DNA of 64,000 nt from Pyrenophora tritici-repentis (taxonomy: Eukaryota > Ascomycota > Dothideomycetes > Pleosporales > Pleosporaceae): NCBI RefSeq assembly GCF_003171515.1, contig NC_089392.1:2604001-2668000 (forward strand), read 5' to 3'. Shown here piece by piece: positions 21,106 through 30,476 of this stretch (its first letter is position 1; every line of letters starts with the position of its first letter). A program made the translations under genes and the position numbers. The notes below the pieces were generated by a model, which did no database searches, was not told the origin of the DNA, and saw only the letters and a list, made by a program, of their open reading frames with translations.

Positions 21106-23967
21106 CTTTTCTCTTTTTCACTTTTCTCTGCTCTATTTTCTAATGTACTGGAAGATTTGGGAATGTTTCAAAAGACATACCCACACACTACGTGGAAACA
21201 TAAACTCTATACTTGTTAGGAATTTGTTGGCCGCGAAAAAAAGCTGTTTCGAAATCGATAAGATATCCTACACATATTAGAGCTGATATGAGGAATTCCG
21301 CTGGCTTCCAAAACTTTAGAGTTATGTACGCATGGCTGTGTGTGGATGTTGATACGGCAAAGGTGAGGTTGAATCAAGTAACGGTCGTTGCAACGAGTTG
21401 AGGTAGATGATTATTATTGATTAGACAAGGTGGACTGCAGCTCGCGTACGAACTGAATCCCACCCCACGGCACGGGCCACGCACGTAGTCACGTGCTCGC
21501 CACGTACGTACGGTGGCTCGAAACTAAGAGCAACCAACAGTGGCGATTTTCTGAAAAATGTTTTGACCTTCTGGGGTTGTTTTAGTCTATTTGACTAAAT
21601 TACCACTCTCCGAAATTATGGGGTGCTCGAGTTATGTTTGGTGCCAGACGACCGTTTCTAATTTAGGCCTTCGATTTCGCTATGACGTGCGGCCCTCCTG
21701 CTACTCGTCATCGGCAGTGTAGTTCGCATATAACTATTTTGCTAGGTACTCTACTAGTTCACTCCTTCCAATACGATTGCAATGATTTTAACTACAAAGA
21801 GCATACAATTGGTACTATTTCCTCCCTTAACTGCCCTGCATTTTACATGATTGCTTCTGCTGATCACCGAAATCTAAACCATAGAACCGAAAGGGTTATG
21901 TGAGAAGTTCTGGTCAACAGTCACATGATTTATGTTAGACTAGAAAGTTTCAAAAAGTTACAGTTGTGCAAACATGCGATGCAATTAGTAAAACTTTCCT
22001 AAAAGTCCGCCCAGAATAGAAAAACGGGGGGCGATCGACAAAATCGACTGAAAAGCCATCAATTGCTTCTGTCTTTTCCTCTTTTCAAGGGTATATAAAC
22101 CTTATGCTACTTTTAATACTTGCACCATATTTGCCACAATATTCCTGAAACGCTGAAATCCTTCTCAATCATAGTCATGTTCAACCAAAAAGGAGAAACG
22201 AACAAGCCATGGCTATCTTCGTCCTACCTTTCTTATAATGAGTGCTCCGGAGGGGGGGATCTATTAGCCTATTTCTGACATTGGAATGAGTAGAATGTTT
22301 TCCGAAAATATGTATAGATGCTGTAAATAAGCTTGCGGGTGTCTTATCCTTTGCTTACCAAACCGAAGAAACGTAAATTACCTAGTAACCGAATCATGAG
22401 TCCTCTTTGAAGTAAGCACGAAATCTGTGGAGTTTGTTGCAGTATATGGGAACAGATACGATAGCAAGAGAGCTTTCCTTGGAGAATGCGGCATGGGCAG
22501 CAAAGTAATCAACTGTTTCCGAGATCTCGTTTGGAGACATACAGTAAGAGAGGTGACATCCATAAATATAAGAAGTGGAAGATGCAGCCATTCCTCGAGT
22601 CCAAACCATGACTTTCCTTATCAGCCTTCATTATTGTCTGATCTTGCTTACTAAATCACAATACTCCGCATGTCTTATCATTTGAAAATTTTCCGTCGCA
22701 TTTAGAGCAGACTATTCCAGTAATACCAAAATCTAAAAGCCATGTAAGTTATGCCTTCCTATACTATAGAGAGCGACCTATAAAACCCCACTCTACTGCT
22801 CCAGCTCTCTCTTCCTCTTTACACCTTCTTCCATCACTTCCTTTATTCTATTTAAAATCTTCAAGATCAAATTGGATAGAGTGAGAATTCTTGCGGTACC
22901 AAAAGCTTCGTCTAAACAAATTCTGGCTTCTCATACCATCATACACGAGCCATCATTACCACATATCTATATAAAATATCTTACCATGGCTCTTTCGTTT
23001 CCCCTTATACTTTCAAATCAGCCTCCCTAGGTCTAAAAAAGGCAAATACAACTTCATGGAGTGAGGACAAGTTCCAGCGTTCTGAAAACGCTTCGAACCC
23101 TCCCCCATGACTTTGCGCGCCCAGTCTCCCTACAGTAAAGCTGTACCTAAAAAGTCCACCGGATTTTGTTTCTACCTTTACTCTACCTCATCTCATTTCC
23201 AAGATTTCTTATCCTCTCTCGAAAAGAACGACTAAAGATGATATCGAGTAGATAAAATGAAACTGCATGACATACATGGCTTTCTTCCTGCTCTTCCTTC
23301 CAGTCACAACAGATATATACAACTTCTCTACCGCTCTAGTTTTTCCTTGTAAATTACTCTATATACTTCCTTATTTTTCAAAAATTTCAACATTCAGAGA
23401 TGATGGAGTGACTGGGACTCTTCCAGCGTTCTAAAAATGGTTCATCAATACCCCGATGTCTTTGTCACATCTGCGTACCGAGCACGACATCTACGGACTT
23501 CATATAAATATCTCATCCTTTACTACTCTCACCTTCCCGACACTTTACACTCCAACCCTCTCTCTCCAATTCAGAAACCGTTGGTAGGTATTAACAATGG
23601 AGTGGCTCTTCCAGTGTCCTAAAAAAGCTTTCGAAATACCTAATGTCTTTGCTCACCCTGCCTGTCTACTATATCCACACAGCAGCTACGATTCTATATA
23701 ACCCCTTTCCTCTACTCCTCTCACTCTTTTTACTCCTTACTCTCCAACTCTTTCCTTGTGATTCAAAAACTGGTCTACAACCTCTGAAATGAAGTGAGGG
23801 CGCTTCTATCTTCGTCGAAAAGCACTCATGAGCCTAGCGATGCCTCTATCTAACCTATTTGCTAGCTGTGCACTATATCTTCACCTTTCTCTATGAACCT
23901 CTATCTTTTCTTCCTACTCTCCTCTACTTTTTCTTAGAATAATATCCCTTTTATTAATAACAATATC
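21106..23967. other. AT-rich accessory island, middle part
   Basis: No supportable host gene. It contains further TATA plus pyrimidine-tract modules (near 22095 and 22780), the tandem array described separately, and a small GC-rich pocket at about 21460-21520 with repeated ACGT and CACGTG words. Frames here are short and lack motifs. Confidence 0.5.
22969..23940. repeat. Decayed tandem repeat, period about 190 bp
   Basis: Three independent landmarks recur with matching spacing. A TATA-like box lies at 22969, 23314, 23503, 23695 and 23874. A GGAGTG/GAAGTG word lies at 23058, 23405, 23599 and 23791. A block like TTCCAGCGTTCTAAAA lies at 23072, 23421, 23609 and, degenerate, 23802. The steps are about 345, 190, 192 and 180 bp, so the first step looks like two units. 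Each unit runs: TATA box, 60-80 nt pyrimidine-rich tract, ATG near GGAGTGAG, the TTCCAGCG block, then an ATG followed by CTTT. Similar, more diverged units occur at 19.8, 20.4, 22.1, 22.8 and 27.8-28.2 kb. Confidence 0.7.
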
Positions 23968-24164
23968 TGTTGGAAGGCCTTGTACGATCGTACGGTGAAT
24001 AACAGTAGCTAAGGTAATCTTGTGTATTGGTATTCTGGTGTATGATGATTCTACGAATGTGGGGGCTACGAAGGTATACATAGCGTTGGGTCCGAGTTGG
24101 GCCGAAGTAGGATCGAGGCGGTACATTGGGCCTTATTAGGCGACACACCGTGTGTATGCCGACA
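23968..24164 (-). repeat. LTR (3' LTR in element sense)
   Basis: 197 bp, TGTTGGAAGG to TATGCCGACA on the plus strand. It matches 27562-27758 base for base by eye. The only reading frames in it are the short ones shared by all three LTR copies, and they are not genes. Confidence 0.95.
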
Positions 24165-24258
24165 CTGGCAATCTTTTCTTATTGTAACGACTGATGTAAG
24201 GAAAAACGGGTCTTCTAAAAAGGGCACAATGAGAGGGATTCCAAATAGGCATATGTGC

Positions 24259-27200
24259 CTACTCCGTAGGTCGCTGCACAGATCCCTCTACTCGGATTGA
24301 CAGCTTGTTGCTTTCGATGAAACGTTCTAACGCGCGATTTGGTGTTGCTTTCGTGAATGCGTCCGCGGGGTTGTCCTCTCCGTTGATCCAGCGGATCTCA
24401 GTGATCTCGCGACGCTCGTATGACTGCCGAAGCGCCATGATGTCGATCATCAGTCGCTTCTCAGCAGTTGTTCCGAGTTTGACGAGGCATTCATACAAGG
24501 AGTATGAATCCGTACACACAATAAGTGGGATCGGTGGTAGACCTAGGCGTCCTGTAATTATCTTGAGGGTTGTTAGGATAGCGATAGCGATGTCGACACC
24601 GCTAACCATGCCGTACGTTTCTGAGGCAAGAACGCTCCGGGTAACGCGTTTGCATTTGGTCGAACTCCAATGGATTACGTTACCACGAATATCAAACGTG
24701 CTGTCTTGTCGACTCGACTCATTCGCAAGGATAAGTAGGTACCCTAGCTGTGAGCTAAGGTCTTGGTTGTTCGCGAAGGATCCGTCTGTGAACACTACCA
24801 GCTTTGCTGTAGCGAGGTCGAGAGGGACGTATCGCAGGCCTCGTTGTATGCTCTCAGATTGCCACTGCAGCCGGCGGTTAAGCTTCACGTATTCTGTGTC
24901 CTTAGGTTGTTGTATTTGCGCAGCCGCGGAAAGATCGAACGATGCTTCAGGTTGGCATATCGACGCAATGTACGCGCCACGCGCGCGCTGCTCCATGTAC
25001 TTCTGTGCTCGGTTTGCTGCCTTCGGATCAATGATTTCGATCTTGGCACCTTGTCCCTTCTGCGTAAGTAGAATCGTGTCTCCGCGCAACGTTAGAGTAC
25101 ATCCGTTGAACTCGAGTGATACTTCTTTGGACAGTCTCTCCTTGGGCTTAGCTCGAAAATTGGCTTTCTGGAGCGCAGCGTCTTCTGCACCAGAGAATGC
25201 AGGCGTCCCAATCGCGAGAGTATCGTCTGTCTGCAGGCCCACTATTCCAAACGCTTCCCGTCTCCCGTTCGTGATCAGGAGGCACGGGTCATACGTTGAT
25301 GTAGCCATGTCGAGCTCCTTGCAGTGGTGTCCTTGGTACGTAGCAAACCAGTGGACTCCTGCTTCCGCGATTCCATAGAGTGGCTTGATTACGCGAATAA
25401 TTGTTCCCTTGGGATACTTTGTTATAAGCTCCTTTGGGAGGTGCGCTAAAACCGTGCGGAATAGCTCTGTTTGTGCCTGTGGGTACGCTTGCGTGATATC
25501 TCGTAGTTCCACAACCATGCCCTCATCGAGTAATGCAGGCGCTAGGGCTAGAATCAGGCGCTGGCTGGCTCGTTGGATGGTTGGCGACTGCGTCAGGATC
25601 TCGTGTTTGCCCTCGTCATTGTAACCTTGAACAACGAGGCGTGATTTCTCGTACGGGACCATGGTCTTGCCTTTGACTTCGCGGACCATGCGCGATTTGA
25701 AGATACGATACCCGCCGTGTAGAGTTGGATCAAACAGCTCAAAACTGAATACTCCACGGCCGACGAGGTCGTCGATCTCCTTCTGATCGGATGCTTCGAA
25801 TGGAGCGCCCGGGACGTTAATCACGCCGTCATTGCGTAGCTTGACGGCCAGGGCGTAATCGTCCTCCTCCTTCTCCGACAGGTACTGCACCTTGGGCTTG
25901 TTCTTTGATCCAGGTGGGCGGCCCCGCTTGCGCGGCTGAGCCGCTTGGGTGGCTTCCGCCGGTGGTACCGGTAGTGGCGGTTCATCAGCAATCGCTTCGT
26001 CTGTGGTCGGAGATCCACCTGTGCCTTGATCTGCGCCGTCTATCGCTGTAGTCAGATCGCGATAGTACGGTTTTACGACAGTGGATCGGAACGTCGTTGG
26101 GCCGTTGATCATGTCTACAGTAACATCGTGGTCCTTCATATCGATGACTCTATACGGCCCTTGCCATCCATTCTTCTCGCGCCATACCATCACCTCACTC
26201 TGAAGAGGCAGTGACAGTACCCCGTCTGTAGTAGGCCCATTCCTGGTACCAAGTGCGTTGCTCACCGCATGTTCCGCTGCAGCCTTCCGCAGCGCCCTCA
26301 TCGCTTTCTGGATTGCCTCCGCGCGATGGGTTATCGAGGGAGATGGTGGTGAATCCATGGATATCCGGGGGTATGCTGGTGTATACTCGCGGAATCGGTC
26401 GAAGTTGTTGTAGGTGAGGGGAGGTTGCTGACTTTGGACGCGCTGATAGGCTGGCTGCGGTGCGGATTCAGTTGTCTCTACAGGCTGGCTTCGGATTGGT
26501 TGGTTTTGGGCTTTCTCAATCGTTTTTGCTAGCTGGTCCTGAATCTGTTGTTCTTCCTCAACGGTCTCCTGTCGTCCTTGCACACGGGCGTGGGTCTGGT
26601 CTTGATCGCGGGTTTGCCGACTGTCTACGTCTCGGCCTCTTGTCCTTACAGGCGTTTGGGTTCGGCTCTGGGCCTGGCTTGATAATCTCCTGTCTGTGGA
26701 CTGTACTGATCCTTCACTGCGTTGTTGCCGTAGTGCCCGCTCTTGCAACATGTGCGCAGCTGATCGTGTGTCAAACACAGCCGACTGGAATACGTCCTGA
26801 GGCCATTCTAGGTACTCCTCCATGCGTAATAACCTAGCTAGAGACTCACTAGGTGCCATATTAATACGGCCAGTATACACTCCCTTAAAGCGGAGGATCC
26901 GCTTTAGTTCCTTTGTGTATATTGGCTGGGCACGTAGGAACATTGCCTCTGTCCATCCTTCAAAGTCCTGACGGAACTCCCAAAAGAGTTCTTCATCTGC
27001 TGTTGGTCGATCTGTATAGTCCGCAATCGCACGCGCAATGTACGTTGTTGCTGTAGTAATCCCTACCTCATCGTCTGGAGCTTCAACGTTGTCCTCCCAA
27101 ATCTCTGGATCGATGTGATGCCATTCTCTTGGTTTTATGTTTGTGGTCCCTAGTAGCGCCTCTAGTGTGGGTACCACTCTTCTACTACTGCTCGCCATTC

Positions 27201-27336
27201 CTACTGCCGGTGTCCTGGCTACCGGTGCTCTTTCCGATGATGTTCTCTCTCCTGCTATTGTGTTCTTGTTGACGCTTGTTGCGCTAGCTGCGTTCGCTAG
27301 AGATGCGTCGGTGGTCGTGGGTTGTACACGGGTCAA
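24259..27336 (-). CDS. Copia polyprotein lacking protease and integrase core
   Basis: A single intact frame of 1025 aa. Residues 1-190 are Gag-like, without a CCHC knuckle. Residues 195-325 are a Gln/Arg-rich linker. Around 340-400 is the carboxy-terminal part of an integrase (RAEAIQKAMRAL, then SEVMVWREKNGWQGPYRVI). The reverse transcriptase follows, with KSRLVVQGYND, the first catalytic Asp in RDITQAY (about 610) and LQTDD in place of YVDD (about 702). RNase H has VVFTDGSF (about 849), SETYG and VCTDSY (about 941). No aspartic-protease D(S/T)G motif, HHCC zinc finger or DDE integrase core was found. Yeast Ty1 and plant copia carry all of these in longer polyproteins. The element should therefore need protease and integrase in trans. 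An in-frame internal deletion is the simplest reading. Confidence 0.9.
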   Translation of the reverse strand: MTRVQPTTTDASLANAASATSVNKNTIAGERTSSERAPVARTPAVGMASSSRRVVPTLEALLGTTNIKPREWHHIDPEIWEDNVEAPDDEVGITTATTYIARAIADYTDRPTADEELFWEFRQDFEGWTEAMFLRAQPIYTKELKRILRFKGVYTGRINMAPSESLARLLRMEEYLEWPQDVFQSAVFDTRSAAHMLQERALRQQRSEGSVQSTDRRLSSQAQSRTQTPVRTRGRDVDSRQTRDQDQTHARVQGRQETVEEEQQIQDQLAKTIEKAQNQPIRSQPVETTESAPQPAYQRVQSQQPPLTYNNFDRFREYTPAYPRISMDSPPSPSITHRAEAIQKAMRALRKAAAEHAVSNALGTRNGPTTDGVLSLPLQSEVMVWREKNGWQGPYRVIDMKDHDVTVDMINGPTTFRSTVVKPYYRDLTTAIDGADQGTGGSPTTDEAIADEPPLPVPPAEATQAAQPRKRGRPPGSKNKPKVQYLSEKEEDDYALAVKLRNDGVINVPGAPFEASDQKEIDDLVGRGVFSFELFDPTLHGGYRIFKSRMVREVKGKTMVPYEKSRLVVQGYNDEGKHEILTQSPTIQRASQRLILALAPALLDEGMVVELRDITQAYPQAQTELFRTVLAHLPKELITKYPKGTIIRVIKPLYGIAEAGVHWFATYQGHHCKELDMATSTYDPCLLITNGRREAFGIVGLQTDDTLAIGTPAFSGAEDAALQKANFRAKPKERLSKEVSLEFNGCTLTLRGDTILLTQKGQGAKIEIIDPKAANRAQKYMEQRARGAYIASICQPEASFDLSAAAQIQQPKDTEYVKLNRRLQWQSESIQRGLRYVPLDLATAKLVVFTDGSFANNQDLSSQLGYLLILANESSRQDSTFDIRGNVIHWSSTKCKRVTRSVLASETYGMVSGVDIAIAILTTLKIITGRLGLPPIPLIVCTDSYSLYECLVKLGTTAEKRLMIDIMALRQSYERREITEIRWINGEDNPADAFTKATPNRALERFIESNKLSIRVEGSVQRPTE

Positions 27337-27561
27337 ATCTCAACCGGTCGGTTGGCGCGTGTATAGACGGCGTCTTGGAACGCTTCTGATACGGCTGTAA
27401 CGGTCGGTCGCTAGCCACGAACGACGCCTGATATAGCTAACAGTGAGCTTAGCATAGATAACTCCGCCTTGCTGATATAGGCAATCTAGGGAACGCGCGG
27501 GGTAAAGAATCTATCTCTTCTTAACCTAACTGTCTGTGACTGCCGTGCAATCACTGATCAG

Positions 27562-27758
27562 TGTTGGAAGGCCTTGTACGATCGTACGGTGAATAACAGT
27601 AGCTAAGGTAATCTTGTGTATTGGTATTCTGGTGTATGATGATTCTACGAATGTGGGGGCTACGAAGGTATACATAGCGTTGGGTCCGAGTTGGGCCGAA
27701 GTAGGATCGAGGCGGTACATTGGGCCTTATTAGGCGACACACCGTGTGTATGCCGACA
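27562..27758 (-). repeat. LTR (5' LTR in element sense)
   Basis: 197-bp copy identical by eye to 23968-24164. Immediately inside it, element-sense sequence begins CTGATCAGTGATTGCACGGC, where a primer-binding site should lie; I cannot match it to a specific tRNA. Confidence 0.95.
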
Positions 27759-28816
27759 TTACTCGTATATAGAAAAACCCCATGTGACTATGCATTTATT
27801 TAAATATAGATGTCTTCCCACCCTTTCCAAAAGCTCTTAAGTAAAACACTCCACCATATAAACGATGTGGGTGTGAGTGAGGCCGCTGGGCGGAAATCTA
27901 AAACATCAGAGTACCATTTCATGGCTTTTTGCTGGGTATAAAAACTCCCCAAGGTGTATGCCTCCCTTCCTCCTTTACTATCTTACTACACTGTTGGTTT
28001 CCCTTTTTCTAAAAGATACGTAGTATCAGGATATGTCCTGTGGTGTCTGAGTTGCGCTTTGCAAAAATACAAAAATATAACGGAAAAAAGAACTATGGGA
28101 AGGTCTGTTCTGCGGCGGTGGTTTTGTTTTCGGTGCCATCTAAAACTCGTGTGCAATGCAGTGATGTCTTTTCCTCTCTCTTCCTTTCTTTCAGAAATTA
28201 AGATATTAGAAGATGACCACATGTCTCCGCACAGACCTACCCACCTTGATTCCACATCAAAGTAAAACACGCATACTTCCATGCTGGACTTGAAATCTCA
28301 CAATCATCACAAAACACGTGACTTGAAACTAAGATTCAATTATATTTGTGATGCTCCCCATCCCTTCCAGAGATTCCCATGCATACATCCAAAAAAGCTC
28401 CCCTTTAGTCATCCCCTCCTTGAAAGAACCCAGCGCCGACCAAAAAAATCTTCAAACTTTGCCTTGACTAGCTGTTTGAAATGCATACAGCAAGCCAGCC
28501 CAGCCACACCGCACCACCACAGTCCCAGCTTTTGCTTGCCCTTGTGTGGCGAAGGCTTCTGGGCGAATGGACATATGAAAACAGGAAGAAGAGGGGAGAA
28601 CAGAGAATTTGAGATATAACCATGTTCAGATGAAGAAGGGGATCCGACGTATGCGCATGGGGGAGGTTATGGGTTACAGCGTGTCGCGGTGGTGGTAAGC
28701 TGCTGGACCTGGGTTGCAGTTTTGCTGGTCGGATGGTATCGAGTGTATGGGTATCGAGCTGGTCGAGTCGCGACGACGGAAGATGATGCTACGCAGACGT
28801 TGCTTTCGCGCACCAT
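27759..28816. other. AT-rich accessory island, right part
   Basis: Continuation of the island beyond the copia element. It has a TATA box with pyrimidine tract near 27940, a GTGAGTGAGG word near 27871 and CTAAAA words near 27900, 28008 and 28140, matching the tandem-unit landmarks. No host gene is supportable until the TAF14 stop at 28817. Confidence 0.5.
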
Positions 28817-29793
28817 CTATAAGTCGGTCTTTGAGGCGGTAAAGTCCCAGAGCATCTTGACAAGCGAGTCAGGCAGGGTGTACAAGTCGACGTGAAATTC
28901 GCCATCTGGCACTATGTCAGTATATTCTCATGATGTGATAGCGGCAGGCGACTGACTCTCAACGTCGTTCTTAGTGTACGTCTCGCTGGTCTTGTTATCG
29001 TGAACCATGGTAACCACATGCAGAAGGTCGTCCTCGCTGAGTTTCTGCAGACCGTCGGCCAACTTTTCCATGTCGACGTTCTTGTCCCTTCGGCTCTTCT
29101 TCTTGGCCGCGTCCTTGTTGCGCATGCCGTTTGCCTCGGCGGCGCCGGACTCTGCGAGGAGAGTGAGGAGCTCTGGTTTGGGGTTCCGGAAGGTCTGCGG
29201 TAGTTGGGTCAGTCATGTTCAAGGTAGCAATCGCCTCATGTGTGTCACTCACCACCTGATGCTTGGCCTCATAGCGCTCAGACTGGAAGTTGAGATCGTG
29301 CTCGAGCGTGTGGTCGCCGCCCTTGCCGACGGCAGTCAGGACAATAGTCATGTCGAACTCGCCCCAACCCTTCTCGTCGATGCGGAACGGTGGCTTCTTG
29401 ATAACTGTTTCTATATCAGCCCGTTTGCCCGGATGCAACGCGTCTCCTGGCACTCACCATGCTTGTTCTTCTCGAATGACGGATGTAGGTTGTAGACGGC
29501 CTTTTCGAACACGTTTGGCATGACCTCATTGCCCTGGTCATCCAGTAGCCAGACCTCGATGCTCCATGCTCGCATAGGGAAACCCTCAACGGGCGAAGGC
29601 TCTGCGCTGCTGCTGTATTAGCGACTGGTCGAATGTAGACGCGTAACCGGGACAAGCGCATGCGATTGCGCGCGACTAGAACGTACATGGGCTTCTGGTG
29701 GGTGATGAGCTTGACCCATCTCTTAACCTGGGCAAATGTTAGCCTTGCTGCAATGTTCGGGACGTAGAAATGGGCGCAACTTACGTCGGGCAT
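28817..29793 (-). CDS. TAF14: Taf14-like YEATS and ET domain protein
   Basis: Six exons (29793-29785, 29727-29687, 29612-29458, 29404-29253, 29194-28957, 28905-28817) encode 227 aa. The first exon is just ATG CCC GAC. A YEATS domain spans about residues 3-135 (VKRWVKLITHQKP, PMRAWSIEVWLLDD, LHPSF, PPFRIDEKGWGEFD, HDLNFQSERYEAKHQV). A Lys-rich linker and an ET-type domain follow at about 165-227 (KLADGLQKLSEDDLLHVV, NGEFHVDLYTLP, LVKMLWDF), the layout of yeast Taf14 rather than Yaf9. Taf14 reads acylated histone H3 and is shared by TFIID, TFIIF, SWI/SNF, INO80 and NuA3. The acceptor of the second intron is a CAGCAGCAG cluster with three in-frame choices (exon start 29612, 29609 or 29606). Confidence 0.92.
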
Positions 29794-30476
29794 GTTGTCG
29801 GATTTGCGCCGCGAGGATTCGCTGGGTAAGCTTAGACGGGCGGAAGCAAAGATGGTAGAAGTAATCTAATGTCGGTGAAATATGCGCGACCGTGGATATG
29901 GACTTCTACTTCTGACAAGCAAGTCTGGGCGTGATGGGTAATGGGTAGAGTGCAGAGTGCAGGCGCGCGCGGTGGCTGGTCTCGTCGCGCGGGCTGTGAT
30001 TTGGCGCAGGTCGCAGGATAGAGATGCGCGCACGTCGCGGGGCGGTAGATCAATTATTTACCGGACCTTGGCCTTGGCACAAACGAACAAGCTGGGACAT
30101 GGAACATGGGACATGGCACGGGTGGATGCCTGCCGAACAAGGGACTAGTCCTGCCTTGGTGCCTGGGTAGTGAGAGTGAGAGCATCATGACGCCAGTATA
30201 ACGGTTTGCGAGTGAGAGAGCTCCAAGCTTGCAATTGCTATTAGGACAAACAATCCACCTCACTATACACGCCAATGGTTGGAAACGCGACTTTGGGGAC
30301 AGCCGTTGACTACAATAGCCAGGCTTTTCAAATACTATCTAGTTATGTGCAGTTGTGGGAAATGTCTTCTACCGCCGTGAATGATACCATTCCAATTCCT
30401 CATCGCTGTTCGCGTAATGCTTCCTCATTTTCCTGATCCGTGCTATCGGCCAGCCCTTCGCTTTTGCAACCCCCTC
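29794..30476. other. Intergenic region (TAF14 promoter, YRB1 3' side)
   Basis: 683 bp between two minus-strand genes. Direct repetition of GGGACATGG-like words near 30095-30120 is the only visible structure. No gene is supported. Confidence 0.45.

Larger units (their letters stand above)
23968..27758 (-). mobile_element. Ty1/copia LTR retrotransposon, about 3.8 kb
   Basis: Two 197-bp direct LTRs (TG...CA ends) bound 3.4 kb that holds one long minus-strand ORF with copia-type reverse transcriptase and RNase H. A purine-rich stretch (about 24169-24184 read on minus) precedes the downstream LTR as expected for a polypurine tract. The two LTRs look identical, which means recent insertion or conversion. 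The flanks do not form a target-site duplication: ATATC on the left (23963-23967), TTACT on the right (27759-27763). The element lies within the decayed tandem-repeat island. Confidence 0.93.

Noticed and set aside
24305..25378. 357-aa plus-strand frame inside the copia element
   Set aside because: It is the antisense shadow of the reverse transcriptase/RNase H frame, which carries all the motifs.
27526..27742. Short frames such as MYRLDPTSAQLG in all three LTR copies
   Set aside because: They are repeated only because the LTR is repeated; LTRs do not encode protein and the frames end at the LTR borders.
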